DNA of 64,000 bases from Mycobacterium syngnathidarum. Its GTDB lineage: Bacteria; Actinomycetota; Actinomycetes; Mycobacteriales; Mycobacteriaceae. This document shows positions 1 through 8,958 of the stretch, piece by piece. Position numbers and translations under genes: made by a program. Within the stretch, counting starts at the first letter, position 1, and every line of letters begins with the position of its first letter. Location: positions 1 through 64,000 of the forward strand of contig NZ_MLCL01000022.1 of NCBI RefSeq assembly GCF_001942625.1, written 5' to 3'. The notes under the pieces were generated by a model. That model was not told where the DNA came from, made no database searches, and was given only the letters and a program-made list of their open reading frames with translations.

Positions 1-1
1 G

Positions 2-94
2 GTCAAACGAGCCATCTCCAAACACCGAGCCAAAGGCGCCATCGACCGCACCAACTACACAACCACCATCACCATCGAAATCCTCGACGGTTGA
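2..94 (+). CDS. C-terminal end of an unidentified protein (partial)
   Basis: This frame is open from the left edge and stops at TGA 92-94. It gives about 30 residues, lysine- and arginine-rich at first and ending in a Thr/Ile-rich stretch (TTTITIEILDG), which reads like the natural end of a protein. Too little is visible to name a family. It runs convergently towards the SDR gene that ends at 150, with about 55 bp between them. The call rests only on the open frame and its plausible residue use. Confidence 0.45.
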   Translation, partial: VKRAISKHRAKGAIDRTNYTTTITIEILDG

Positions 95-149
95 CAACAG
101 GCCGCCCACGCTAACTGCGCGGCATTGGCGTTAGCGGTGTCGACCGGGG

Positions 150-1079
150 TCATGCGGTCAGGCCAGTGAACGCAAGGCCGATGTCCCATAGCCGCGTGGC
201 ATTGTCGGGATCCAGAGCATACGGTGCAACGCCCCCGCTGAAATCGTTCGGGCGCCGGGTAACAGCCGGCGATTCGTTGCAGTCTTCGAAGTAGCGACCT
301 CCGATTCCGTCTACCAGCGGCGACGCCGCCAGTAACACTGACGTCGCAGCTCCCTGCCCGATGCTCTTGCGGCGGTCGACGGGAGTTCGCAACCCGCCGG
401 TGTGTTTCTGAAGTCCCGTGGCGATCGCACCGGGATTGAGCGCATTGCCGACGATCGACTCGTGCTGCCAGCGTTGCGTCAACGCCACGGTGAGGAGCAC
501 GTCGGCTGTCTTGGACTGTCCGTATGCCGTCCACGGGTCGTATGGGCGGAAGCGGTAATCCAGATCGTCGAACACCACCGGCGACAACAAATGTCCACTG
601 GAGCTGACTGATACGACGCGGGCGCCACCGGCGGCTTTGAGCGCGGGGTAGAGCCCGACGGTGAGGGCGAAGTGGCCCAGGTAGTTGGTGGCGAACTGCA
701 TTTCCCGGCCCTCCTTGGTGCGCGCCAATTCGGGTAGTGCCATGATGCCGGCGTTGTTGACCAACATGTGCACCGGCTCGGCGCCGAATTGGGTCGCGAA
801 GTGTCGCACGCACACGAGGTCGGCGACATCGAGCAGTGCCGGTGTGACAGCGTTGTTTCCGGTGGAGGCGGTGATCTCGGCTGCAGCTCGGCGGCCGGCC
901 TCGAGCCGCCGAACACCCAACACGACGGCGGCGCCGGCGGAGGCCAGCGCGCGTGCGGTCTCCAGCCCGATTCCGGAAGCGGCACCGGTGACGATGGCGC
1001 GCCGCCCGGAGAGGTCGACATCGGAGAGGACGTCGTCAGCGGTGGAGCTGAACCCGAATGGGGTCGACAGGAGTGTCAT
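150..1079 (-). CDS. Short-chain dehydrogenase/reductase (SDR)
   Basis: This 309-aa NAD(P)-dependent oxidoreductase has the classical SDR signatures: the cofactor-binding TGAASGIG at about residues 31-38, the NNAG motif, and the catalytic YGQSK (Tyr-x-x-x-Lys) near residue 187. It resembles the retinol-dehydrogenase / WW-oxidoreductase-like branch; the substrate cannot be inferred. The start at 1079 (MTLLSTPF) is preferred because the upstream ATG at 1106 would add nine non-conserved residues and overlap the neighbouring gene. It is the last gene of a five-gene minus-strand redox cluster that starts at 4915. Confidence 0.85.
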   Translation of the reverse strand: MTLLSTPFGFSSTADDVLSDVDLSGRRAIVTGAASGIGLETARALASAGAAVVLGVRRLEAGRRAAAEITASTGNNAVTPALLDVADLVCVRHFATQFGAEPVHMLVNNAGIMALPELARTKEGREMQFATNYLGHFALTVGLYPALKAAGGARVVSVSSSGHLLSPVVFDDLDYRFRPYDPWTAYGQSKTADVLLTVALTQRWQHESIVGNALNPGAIATGLQKHTGGLRTPVDRRKSIGQGAATSVLLAASPLVDGIGGRYFEDCNESPAVTRRPNDFSGGVAPYALDPDNATRLWDIGLAFTGLTA

Positions 1080-1102
1080 CGAATCGCCTTGTCGTACAAA
1101 GA

Positions 1103-1759
1103 TCAAGACGCGGACTGCATTGCGGACACCACGTCCTCGGTCCAGACCACCCCATGGGCGAGGAAGGCGTAGTTGACCAGGGCGGCCTGGTATCCGTCAC
1201 CCCACTCGGGGTGACGCGGGCCCGCGATGGCATCGCGGACGACGTACACCTCGAAGCCCTGCTCGAGGAGATCGCGCAGGTGCGATTCCACGCACATGTT
1301 CGCGAGCATCCCGCCGAGGAGGACTTTGTTGATCCGCCGTTTGCGCAACTGAAGGACCAGGTCGTTTGTCTGCGAGCCGAACACCTTGTGCGGGCTGACC
1401 ACCACCGTGTCCGGGTGGTTGATGTATGGCTTGAACTCTTCGAGCCAGTCCGCTCCCGAGCCGGAGAGGCCGTCCAGGTTCAACGGGCCCGGCCGGTCGA
1501 AGGTGCCGGTGCGTAGTTCGTCGGCTTCCAGGGCGCCGTTGAACTGCCAGCGGTGGTCAGTGGGATAGAAGTAGTGCGGCGAGATGAACATCCCGAACGA
1601 GGCGGCCTGTGCGGCCTTGAAGATCGCGAGCATGTGCGCGACGGTGTCGTTCTCCGTGACGCTGGCTCCGGTCGCCGCCCAGTTGATCCCCGTAGGGCTC
1701 AGGACGTCGTTCTGCGGATCGATGAACACCACGGCGGTATCGCTTGGGTTCCAGTGCAT
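1103..1759 (-). CDS. Isochorismatase-family cysteine hydrolase
   Basis: This 218-aa protein belongs to the isochorismatase-like cysteine hydrolases. The catalytic triad is visible as Asp14 in FIDPQND, Lys125 in PHKVFG and Cys156 in ANMCVESH. Family members hydrolyse C-N or vinyl-ether bonds (nicotinamide, carbamoyl compounds, isochorismate); the substrate is not deducible. Length is normal. It sits between an SDR and an MDR enzyme in the TetR-linked cluster, which suggests a catabolic or detoxification role, but that is inference. Confidence 0.85.
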   Translation of the reverse strand: MHWNPSDTAVVFIDPQNDVLSPTGINWAATGASVTENDTVAHMLAIFKAAQAASFGMFISPHYFYPTDHRWQFNGALEADELRTGTFDRPGPLNLDGLSGSGADWLEEFKPYINHPDTVVVSPHKVFGSQTNDLVLQLRKRRINKVLLGGMLANMCVESHLRDLLEQGFEVYVVRDAIAGPRHPEWGDGYQAALVNYAFLAHGVVWTEDVVSAMQSAS

Positions 1760-1819
1760 GAGAGGTGCCTCGCATCTTGCGACGTGCGGATGGGGGATTT
1801 GGTCTGAACGGAACGGTGG

Positions 1820-2806
1820 CTATCGGTTGGGCAGCACGATCACTTTTCCTGTGGCCGAGCCGTTCTCGACGACAGCGTGGGCCTCGTCGACTTCGTCGAG
1901 GGTGTATGTCGTCGGGTTCAGCCTGGGGACCAACTGGCCACTGTCAGCCAGCGCGGTGGCTTGGGACACGATGTGGCCGTGGTGTTCTCGGCCGTGGCCG
2001 GTCAGCAGCGGCATCAACGTGAAGATGCCCGAGTAGGTGGCGCCACGAAAGGACAGCGGCGCCAAACTGTGAGTGCCCCATCCCAATGCGCTGACGACGT
2101 GGCCGGTGTAACGCTTGACCGCGCCGAACGAGTCGTCGAGGGTGGCACCACCGACGTTGTCGACGATGATGTCGAAGCCCTCTCCGCCGGTGTACTCGTC
2201 GACGTAGTCGTCGACGGTGCGCGTCGTGTAGTCGATGGGTGTCGCACCGACCTGGCGGATCGCCTCCTGGCTCGACGGGCCTCCGGTGGCGAATACCTGC
2301 GCGCCGCGGGAGAGGGCGATCTGCACCGCGAGGAACCCCACTCCGCCCGCGCCGCCATGGACGAGTACCTGCCGGCCGGGAGCGACGGAGGCTCGGTCGA
2401 CCAAACCTTCCCAGGAGGTGATGAACCCCAACGGTAGGGCCGCGGCCTGGTTCATCGACAGTGCCTCGGGTTTGTGGGCGATCAGCCGGGCATCGACCGC
2501 AGCCAGTTCGGCCAGCGAACCAGCCACGCCACCGACTCCGCCGGTCATGCCGAAAACTTCGTCGCCGACCCGGAATTCGTCGACCTGTGCCCCCACTGCT
2601 TCCACCACCCCGGCCATGTCGATGCCGAGAATTGCCGGCGGTGCCGTCTTCGCGTGTGCGGCCTCTCCTCGGCGGATCTTGATGTCGAGCGGGTTCACAC
2701 CGCTTGCCATGATGCGGACCAGGACTTCGCCGGGGCCGGGAGCCGGATCGGGGATCTCGCGGATCTGTAGCGGTGTGCCGTAAGCGGTCAGGACTGCAGC
2801 GCGCAT
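1820..2806 (-). CDS. MDR-family NADP-dependent oxidoreductase (quinone-reductase-like)
   Basis: This 328-aa medium-chain dehydrogenase/reductase has an N-terminal GroES-like fold (residues about 27-90) and a Rossmann cofactor domain with VHGGAGGVGF near residue 150. It lacks the cysteine and histidine ligands of zinc alcohol dehydrogenases and matches the zinc-independent quinone oxidoreductase group. Its start codon (2804-2806) overlaps the 3' end of the upstream broken Gfo/Idh gene by 19 nt, so the two are probably co-transcribed. The substrate is unknown. Confidence 0.85.
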   Translation of the reverse strand: MRAAVLTAYGTPLQIREIPDPAPGPGEVLVRIMASGVNPLDIKIRRGEAAHAKTAPPAILGIDMAGVVEAVGAQVDEFRVGDEVFGMTGGVGGVAGSLAELAAVDARLIAHKPEALSMNQAAALPLGFITSWEGLVDRASVAPGRQVLVHGGAGGVGFLAVQIALSRGAQVFATGGPSSQEAIRQVGATPIDYTTRTVDDYVDEYTGGEGFDIIVDNVGGATLDDSFGAVKRYTGHVVSALGWGTHSLAPLSFRGATYSGIFTLMPLLTGHGREHHGHIVSQATALADSGQLVPRLNPTTYTLDEVDEAHAVVENGSATGKVIVLPNR

Positions 2807-3911
2807 GGGGTCTCCTCGGGGTCGCCTGTCATCCTCACCCCGGCGGTGGATGCACTGCGGTCTATTCGGTCTACCAGTCGGTGCAATCGGACCGCGTCAC
2901 CGAATGATGGGGCGAGGGTGGTGCCTTCGGCCAGATCGTGGGCGAAGGCGGTGTAGAGCGCAGCGACATTGCGGGCCGGGATGTGCAGCCCGGCACCCGG
3001 GGCGTCGTCCGGCACGATCATCGGTTCGACGTGCAGGTCCGGCCCGCGCCCGCCCGCGAGCACGAGCTCCGTCGCCTGCACGTTGCCATTGGGGCAGGGC
3101 TGGTGACGAGCAGATCGCCGTCGGTGCCGTTGATCTCCCACCGGAGATCACCCGCGCGGGACAGGCCGCCGCGGTAGAAGACCGAGGCTGTCGCGCCGCT
3201 GTCCAGCGCGCCGGTCACCGCGACCTGATCGGGTGTGGTGGATCGGATGGGGGCGCTGCCCAGCACGTCGATCTCCCGGTGACCGACTCCGAGCGTCGCG
3301 GTCACCGAGTTGATGTCGCCGAGGACGAACGTCAGCGCGTCGAGCGCGTGACCGACGGACACCGACAGTGGTGTGACACCGTTCTGACGGTCGTACGCAT
3401 AGACGTGGGCCGGATCGGTCGTCGGACCCCAGGCCTGGCCTGAGCCAACGAGATTCGTCGCCAGCACCCTGCCGACATAGCCCTGCCGAACCAGGTTCCG
3501 TAATTGCGCGATCACCGGGTCGAACCGCGCCTGAAGGCCGATCACGGTGGCAACGCCCGCCTCGGCCGCTTTCGTGGCCATGTCCTCGGCCTGCACGAGA
3601 TCGACGCCCAGTGGCCACTCGCTGAAGACCATCTTCCCCGCGGCGAGTGCCTGCGCCACGAGGTCTTGATGGTCGGGCACCTTCACTGCGACGACGACGA
3701 GATCGACACCGGGGTGGCCGATCAGCTGCCGCGGGTCGTCGAAGGCGTCGACCTTCCACTCGTCGGCTGCGCGGCGGGCCGATTCCGCGCGGCTGGTCGC
3801 CACTGCGCGAAGGTCGTACTGCGGCAGCGCCCGCAATGCCGGCACATGGGTTGCGGCGGCCCATCCTGCGCCCGGGCTGGCGCCGATGACGCCGACTCCG
3901 ATGGGTTTCAT
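2788..3911 (-). pseudogene. Gfo/Idh/MocA-family oxidoreductase, frameshifted
   Basis: The N-terminal part, from ATG at 3911, carries the dinucleotide-binding fold (VGVIGASPGAGW) and the FSEWPLG region typical of Gfo/Idh/MocA dehydrogenases. The reading frame leaves the family sequence near 3090-3100 and continues in another frame to a stop at 2788, giving the expected C-terminus. The span is 1124 nt, one base short of 375 codons. The break lies at a run of four G (3091-3094 on the plus strand), where one base appears to be missing, so either a real inactivating mutation or a homopolymer sequencing error is possible. Joined, the protein would be about 374 aa, normal for the family. Confidence 0.8.
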
Positions 3912-3946
3912 CTCGATTGTCCCTCGTTCTTTCGTTGTGGCGTGGT

Positions 3947-4915
3947 CTAGTCGAAGGTGAGGACGAGGCGGCCACGGACGCCACCCCGTTCGATGGCGCG
4001 GTGGGCCACGGCGGCCTCCGCTGCAGGAAAGGTCTGTGCCACTCGTAGGGCGAGCTTGCCCTGCTCGGCCAGCATCCGCAGGTTGTCGAGCTTGTCGGTC
4101 GCGTGGGTGTAGTCGGGCACCCACACGTCGCGGACGTTGATGCCGCGTTCGAGGTGCAGTATCGAGGTGCCGCGCTCGCCGGGACGACGCACGATGGCGA
4201 TCTGACCGCCGTCGCGCAGCGCGGGCAACACCTCGTCGCCTTGCAGCGCGGCGTCGACAACCGCGTCGACGCCCTCGGGGTGTAACCGCCGGATTCGTTC
4301 TCCCACAGCATGTCCGCGCGGCACGATCTCGTCGGCCCCGAGGTCGGACACGAGTTGCTCGTCGGAGGGCGCGGCGTCGGCCACCACCAGCAGGCCGTCG
4401 TTCTTGGCCAGTTGGACGACGTAACCGCCGACGGCGCCGGCCGCCCCGGTGACGGCAACGGTCCGACCCGGCTCCAGGTTCAACACATCGAGCGCCCGGC
4501 GGGCGGTGAGGCCGTTCATCGGCAACGTGGCAGCCTCGGCGTGACTGCTCCCGGCCGGTGCGGGGGCGACCTGATCGGCGTCGACGACGACGTACTCGGC
4601 GTAACCGCCCCCGGAGTGGTCGATCGGCATCATGATCGCCATGACCCGGTCACCGATCCGGACGTCGGTCGTGGTGTTCGGGCCGATCTCGTCGACGAGT
4701 CCGGCGACCTCCATACCGGGACGGTAGGGAGGCGACACCGTGCTCGCGCGCAACGCGTCGTCGATGTCGCCCATCCGCAGCAACACGTCGGCGGGATTGA
4801 CCGTGGCTGCGTGCACCCGGATCCGGAGCCGGCCGGGCCCGGCATGGGGCTCGTCGATGTCCACCTGTCGAAGAACTTCCGGACCGCCGTATGTGGTGAC
4901 CACGACTGCTCTCAT
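3947..4915 (-). CDS. MDR-family quinone oxidoreductase-like protein
   Basis: This 322-aa MDR enzyme has an N-terminal GroES-like domain and a nucleotide-binding motif VTGAAGAVGGYV near residue 155. Zinc ligands are absent, so it is probably an NADPH:quinone or enoyl reductase. It is the first gene of the minus-strand redox cluster, and its start (4913-4915) lies just beyond two palindromic operator candidates shared with the divergent TetR gene. Sequence and context suggest TetR-controlled expression in response to an electrophile or quinone; the inducer is unknown. Confidence 0.85.
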   Translation of the reverse strand: MRAVVVTTYGGPEVLRQVDIDEPHAGPGRLRIRVHAATVNPADVLLRMGDIDDALRASTVSPPYRPGMEVAGLVDEIGPNTTTDVRIGDRVMAIMMPIDHSGGGYAEYVVVDADQVAPAPAGSSHAEAATLPMNGLTARRALDVLNLEPGRTVAVTGAAGAVGGYVVQLAKNDGLLVVADAAPSDEQLVSDLGADEIVPRGHAVGERIRRLHPEGVDAVVDAALQGDEVLPALRDGGQIAIVRRPGERGTSILHLERGINVRDVWVPDYTHATDKLDNLRMLAEQGKLALRVAQTFPAAEAAVAHRAIERGGVRGRLVLTFD

Positions 4916-4930
4916 GATTCCCCTTCCATT

Positions 4931-4947
4931 CGGGGATGCTTCCCCAT
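4931..4947. promoter_or_regulatory. Operator candidate 1 (GGGGA-N4-TCCCC)
   Basis: The palindrome CGGGGATGCTTCCCCAT lies 15 bp upstream of the MDR start codon and belongs to the family found again at 4969-4985 and 6289-6305. It is probably a binding site for the adjacent TetR regulator. Confidence 0.6.
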
Positions 4948-4968
4948 TTAATCTTGCGTAGGATGAAA

Positions 4969-4985
4969 CGGGGATGGATCCCCAT
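4969..4985. promoter_or_regulatory. Operator candidate 2 (GGGGAT-N2-ATCCCC)
   Basis: This second palindrome in the divergent promoter has perfect 6-bp arms and is followed by ATATATTCCG. Apart from the 3-base centre, the same block recurs before the FMN-reductase gene at 6289. It lies 31 bp upstream of the preferred tetR start at 5017, a suitable place for autorepression. Confidence 0.65.
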
Positions 4986-5016
4986 ATATTCCGGTCCTAG
5001 GTCGAGGAGGCGGGCC

Positions 5017-5628
5017 GTGCGCGCTGACGCCCGACGAAATCGCGCTGCCGTGCTGGCCGCCGCGGAGTCGGCTTATGCCGAACATGGTGTGGACGTGTCT
5101 TTGAACGAGATCGCGCGCCGCGCGAACACCGGCAACGCGACGTTGTATCGGCACTTCCGGACCAGAGAGGCGTTGCTCGCCGAGGTCTACACCGGTCACC
5201 TCGAGCGCTACTGCGTCCTCGCCGAGGATGCCGCTCGGGCCGACGATCCGGGGATCGCGTTGCGGGACTGCGTCATCGCCACCTGCAGGCTGCAGGCGAG
5301 CAACCGAGGCCTGGCGGATCTGCTGGCATCGCTACGGCCGTTGTCGGCCCGGGTCGAAGACCTCCGCGCCCGCCACTACCGCGCCGTCACCGCGCTGTTC
5401 GAACGTGCTGTGCGCGGTGGGGCGGTGCGCCCCGACGCGTCACCGGCCGACCTGGCCGTGCTGTTGATCGCCAACGCCGGCTTGGTCCACCGCACCGTCG
5501 AGGACGCGCCGGGGTCCAGTGGCCGTCTGGTCGCGCTGTGGCTGACCGGCCTCCTTTCGCCCGGGGTCCCCGTCGAGGTGCCGCCCGCCCCGACCGATCG
5601 ACAGGTCCGCCGGGTCCTGCACGACTGA
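5017..5628 (+). CDS. TetR/AcrR-family transcriptional repressor
   Basis: This 203-aa regulator has an N-terminal TetR helix-turn-helix (about residues 10-55; SLNEIARRANTGNATLYRHF) and a C-terminal ligand-binding domain. GTG at 5017 is chosen because GAGGAGG (5004-5010) precedes it at ideal spacing. Earlier ATG codons at 4936 and 4963 would put the operator palindrome inside the coding region. It is transcribed divergently from the MDR/Gfo/MDR/hydrolase/SDR cluster. The matching palindromes at 4931, 4969 and 6289 suggest it controls itself, that cluster and the downstream FMN reductase. Confidence 0.88.
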   Translation: MRADARRNRAAVLAAAESAYAEHGVDVSLNEIARRANTGNATLYRHFRTREALLAEVYTGHLERYCVLAEDAARADDPGIALRDCVIATCRLQASNRGLADLLASLRPLSARVEDLRARHYRAVTALFERAVRGGAVRPDASPADLAVLLIANAGLVHRTVEDAPGSSGRLVALWLTGLLSPGVPVEVPPAPTDRQVRRVLHD

Positions 5629-5655
5629 GCGCCGCGCCACCGCGTCGTGCCGGCG

Positions 5656-6237
5656 CTACCTCAGCGCGACATTGCGCCCCCGTCGCAATGTCGCGGTCCA
5701 CCAGATCAATTCCTCCACCAGCGCATCGAGTTTCGGTTCGAGTGCGCTGAAGAGTGCGGCATCGTAGGTGGGCGCCGTCATCGCGGGCACCATCACATCG
5801 GGCAAGATGTGCACCGCAGGGCGAATGGGTGCCATGCCGAATTCGATTGCGACGGAGCGCAGTTGCTCCACGGCACGGGCTCCGCCGACATTGCCCCAGG
5901 CGACGAATGCGATCGGCTTGCGGTCCCATTCCGCGAACAGGTGGTCGACCGCGTTCTTGAACACGCCGGTGTACCCATGGTTGTACTCACTGGTCAGCAC
6001 GATGTATGCGTCGGCTTGGTCGATTCGGCGCCCGAATTCTGCGATCGCCGGCGTCGCATAGTGGCGCGGGGCATACATGGGCGACTGTCCGTCGAAGCTG
6101 GGTAGCTCGTGGTCGCGCATGTCGATCACGTCCACGTCCATACCCGCGCGTCGCAGGTGCTCGGTGACCCATCTCGCCGGCCGATCGGCGAAGCGATCCC
6201 GTCGGGTACTGGTGGTGATCACGGCGATCTTGGTCAT
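5656..6237 (-). CDS. NADPH-dependent FMN reductase family protein
   Basis: This 193-aa flavodoxin-fold reductase (MTKIAVITTSTR start) shows the family's LTSEYNHGYTGVFKNAVDHL segment at about residues 78-97. It probably reduces FMN, quinones or azo/nitro compounds with NAD(P)H. Upstream, at 6289-6305, is an almost exact copy of the TetR operator at 4969-4985 with the same ATATATTCCG flank, tying this gene to the redox cluster. The start ATG is at 6235-6237. Confidence 0.85.
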   Translation of the reverse strand: MTKIAVITTSTRRDRFADRPARWVTEHLRRAGMDVDVIDMRDHELPSFDGQSPMYAPRHYATPAIAEFGRRIDQADAYIVLTSEYNHGYTGVFKNAVDHLFAEWDRKPIAFVAWGNVGGARAVEQLRSVAIEFGMAPIRPAVHILPDVMVPAMTAPTYDAALFSALEPKLDALVEELIWWTATLRRGRNVALR

Positions 6238-6288
6238 GATGTCTCCGAGTTCTCGGCGTGTGGCGGTGGTGCGTGACAAGGAGATAAA

Positions 6289-6305
6289 CGGGGATGCCTC
6301 CCCAT
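6289..6305. promoter_or_regulatory. Operator candidate 3, matching the tetR operator
   Basis: CGGGGATGCCTCCCCAT followed by ATATATTCCG repeats the 4969-4985 site with changes only in its centre. It lies 52-68 bp upstream of the FMN-reductase start. Recurrence at an unlinked promoter supports a shared repressor. Confidence 0.65.
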
Positions 6306-6328
6306 ATATTCCGTTGCGCACTCTTCCG

Positions 6329-7081
6329 TCAGCCGCCCAGGTACTCCGACTCCAGCACCAGGTCGGGCAGCAGGGTCTGGTACTCGGCATGCGTCTTGTG
6401 GTGTGTGGTGTCCCAGCGCGAGCCCTGTTGCTCCTGCATGTAGGCCAGGTATTTCGGTGCACCCGGCAGCTTCACGTTGTCGGCGACCACGATCGAGCCC
6501 CGGTGCAACCAGCCGCGGTCCAGCAGGCTCTGCAGATCGGTCAGGTAGGCGTTCTTGTCGTGGTCGAGGAACACGAAATCCAGCCCGCCGGTGTCGAACC
6601 CGTGGGTCGCGAGCGCGTCGAGCGTGCGCCCACCGTCACCGATGGTGCCGACCACGCACGTGATCCGGTCGGCCACCCCGGCGTGTGCCCAGATGCGCCG
6701 CGCGATGTCGGCATTGGTGGGGGAGAACTCGACCGAGAACACTCGGGCCACCGGTGCGGCGCGGGCGATGCGCATCGCCCCGTACCCGCAATAGGTGCCC
6801 AACTCGAGAGCCAGCCGGGGATTGGCCCGGATCACCGCCGCGTCGAGCAGTGCGCCCTTCTCGTCGCCGACGTTGATCAGAAACGACTTCTCGTAGGCGA
6901 ACTTGTCGATGGCGGCGATGACGTCGTCGAGGTCGCCTGCGCGGGCATGGGCCTCGACGTAGTCCGCGGCCGCGGCCTCCCGCCCGTCGCCCCACTGCCC
7001 GGTGCGAGCGAAGTGTCTGGCGCCGATTCCCATCCGGATGAACGACCACCGCAACAGCGGCAGGCGCTGTTTGAGACTCAT
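6329..7081 (-). CDS. COMT-like class I O-methyltransferase
   Basis: This 250-aa SAM-dependent methyltransferase resembles catechol O-methyltransferases: SAM motif I is ELGTYCGYGAMRIA, an acidic residue follows in VFSVEFSP, and a metal-binding region reads FVFLDHDKNAY. The acceptor is unknown. The start MSLKQR at 7081 is preferred over the ATG at 7093. M. tuberculosis has a homologous gene (Rv1703c) near the same parA-scp-cmk-der cluster, so this is conserved chromosomal context. It is transcribed away from the parA-like gene. Confidence 0.85.
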   Translation of the reverse strand: MSLKQRLPLLRWSFIRMGIGARHFARTGQWGDGREAAAADYVEAHARAGDLDDVIAAIDKFAYEKSFLINVGDEKGALLDAAVIRANPRLALELGTYCGYGAMRIARAAPVARVFSVEFSPTNADIARRIWAHAGVADRITCVVGTIGDGGRTLDALATHGFDTGGLDFVFLDHDKNAYLTDLQSLLDRGWLHRGSIVVADNVKLPGAPKYLAYMQEQQGSRWDTTHHKTHAEYQTLLPDLVLESEYLGG

Positions 7082-7157
7082 GACGCACACCATATGCGCC
7101 GGATTGCCCGCGGGTCTGCCCGTCGAGGCTGCGTAGCGACGTTAAACTTGCCGGGAT

Positions 7158-8084
7158 GTGCGCCAAGACTGCGGGATGCCGGACCGGTGGCGGTCCGGCG
7201 TGAACGACGACAGCGCACACGACGGCCTCTTCGAACACAACACGCCCGAACTCGGCCTGACGGGGCGGCCACCGCGCGACATTCCCGAACCGCCACCGCG
7301 TTCGACCCACGGTCCGGCCAAGGTCATCGCGATGTGCAATCAGAAGGGCGGGGTCGGCAAGACCACCTCGACCATCAACCTGGGCGCCAGCCTGGCCGAG
7401 TACGGCCGCCGGGTACTGCTGGTCGACCTGGACCCGCAGGGCGCACTGTCGGCCGGTCTCGGGGTGCCGCACTACGAACTCGAGCACACCGTGCACAACC
7501 TTCTGGTCGAACCGCGGGTGTCGATCGACGACGTGGTGATCAAGACCCGGGTCAGCGGCATGGACCTGGTGCCCAGCAACATCGACCTGTCGGCTGCCGA
7601 GATCCAGCTGGTCAACGAGGTCGGCCGTGAGCAGTCACTGGCCCGGGCCCTGTACCCGGTGCTGGACCGCTACGACTATGTGCTGATCGATTGCCAGCCG
7701 TCGCTGGGCCTGCTCACGGTCAACGGATTGGCCTGCGCCGACGGTGTGATCATCCCCACCGAATGCGAGTACTTCTCGCTGCGCGGGCTGGCCCTGCTGA
7801 CCGACACCGTGGACAAGGTGCACGACCGGCTCAACCCGAAACTGTCCATCAGCGGCATCTTGGTCACCCGCTACGACCCACGCACGGTGAACGCGCGCGA
7901 GGTCATGGCCCGCGTCGTGGAACGATTCGGCGATCTGGTGTTCGACACCGTGATCACCCGGACCGTGCGGTTCCCGGAGACCAGCGTGGCCGGGGAACCG
8001 ATCACCACCTGGGCACCAAAGTCCGGCGGGGCGGTGGCCTACCGATCGCTGGCGCGCGAAGTCATCGACCGGTTCGGCGCGTGA
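7158..8084 (+). CDS. ParA/Soj-family ATPase, segregation-linked
   Basis: This protein of up to 308 aa is a ParA/MinD-type P-loop ATPase. A variable N-terminus of about 55 residues precedes the deviant Walker A CNQKGGVGKTTS, and YDYVLIDCQPSLG is the Walker B region. It is the counterpart of Rv1708, which precedes scpA in mycobacteria, so a role in chromosome segregation with ScpAB is likely. The start is uncertain: besides ATG 7158, ATG 7176 and GTG 7200 are possible and none has a strong ribosome site. Its TGA overlaps the scpA GTG (GTGA). Confidence 0.88.
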   Translation: MRQDCGMPDRWRSGVNDDSAHDGLFEHNTPELGLTGRPPRDIPEPPPRSTHGPAKVIAMCNQKGGVGKTTSTINLGASLAEYGRRVLLVDLDPQGALSAGLGVPHYELEHTVHNLLVEPRVSIDDVVIKTRVSGMDLVPSNIDLSAAEIQLVNEVGREQSLARALYPVLDRYDYVLIDCQPSLGLLTVNGLACADGVIIPTECEYFSLRGLALLTDTVDKVHDRLNPKLSISGILVTRYDPRTVNAREVMARVVERFGDLVFDTVITRTVRFPETSVAGEPITTWAPKSGGAVAYRSLAREVIDRFGA

Positions 8085-8950
8085 ACGATGTCCTGAACAC
8101 CCCGACCACCGACGGTGCCGAAGCGGATGCCCCGGTCGGGGATGAGTCGACTGCCGGTGAGCAGCAGAACCGCTTCCAGGTTCGGCTCACCAACTTCGAG
8201 GGCCCGTTCGATCTGCTGCTGCAGCTGATCTTCGCGCACCGCCTCGACGTCACCGAGGTGGCGTTGCACCAGGTCACCGACGATTTCATCGCGTACACCA
8301 AGGAGATCGGCGCCCGCCTCGAGCTCGACGAGACCACGACGTTCCTGGTGATCGCGGCCACCCTGCTGGATCTGAAGGCGGCCCGGCTGCTGCCGTCGGG
8401 CGAGGTGCACGACGAGGAGGATCTCGCGCTTCTCGAGGTCCGCGACCTGTTGTTCGCGCGCCTACTGCAGTACCGCGCGTTCAAACACGTCGCGATGATG
8501 TTCGCCGAACTGGAGGCCGCGGCGCTGCGCAGCTACCCGCGGGCGGTATCCCTGGAAGACCGATACTCCGACCTGCTGCCCGAGGTGATGCTCGGCGTCG
8601 ACGCCGGCAAATTCGCCGAGATCGCTGCCGCCGCCCTCACCCCGCGCCCGGTGCCGACGGTCGGCACCGACCACATCCATGCGCCCAAGGTGTCGGTGCC
8701 CGAACAGGCTCACCGGATCATCGCCCTGCTCGAACAGCGCGGGATCGGTGAATGGGCGACTTTCGCCGACCTCGTGGCAGAGTGCACCGACGGACTGCAG
8801 ATCGTCGGCCGCTTCCTGGCGCTGCTCGAACTGTTCCGAGCCAAGGCGGTAGCATTCGAGCAACCAGAACCGCTTGGAGTGCTCCAGGTTTCGTGGACCG
8901 GAGATCGGCCGACCAGCGAACATCTGGCCACCGCTGATGCGGAAGAATAG
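8081..8950 (+). CDS. scpA: Segregation and condensation protein A
   Basis: This 289-aa kleisin subunit of the SMC-ScpAB condensin-like complex compacts and segregates the nucleoid. The family signature FEGPFDLLLQLI lies at about residues 38-49, followed by helical segments and a C-terminal winged-helix region. GTG 8081 overlaps the parA-like stop by 4 nt, implying translational coupling. scpB follows 8 nt downstream. Length and neighbourhood are standard for mycobacteria. Confidence 0.95.
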   Translation: MNDVLNTPTTDGAEADAPVGDESTAGEQQNRFQVRLTNFEGPFDLLLQLIFAHRLDVTEVALHQVTDDFIAYTKEIGARLELDETTTFLVIAATLLDLKAARLLPSGEVHDEEDLALLEVRDLLFARLLQYRAFKHVAMMFAELEAAALRSYPRAVSLEDRYSDLLPEVMLGVDAGKFAEIAAAALTPRPVPTVGTDHIHAPKVSVPEQAHRIIALLEQRGIGEWATFADLVAECTDGLQIVGRFLALLELFRAKAVAFEQPEPLGVLQVSWTGDRPTSEHLATADAEE

Positions 8951-8958
8951 CGAGAACA

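Noticed and set aside
3148..4458. Minus-strand frame of 436 codons
   Set aside because: It overlaps two recognised genes in another frame and has an Arg/Pro/Ser composition without motifs.
6077..7630. Long plus-strand frame of 517 codons
   Set aside because: It lies antisense to the FMN reductase and methyltransferase genes and overlaps parA out of frame; composition (runs of His, Arg, Gly) is that of a GC-rich shadow frame.
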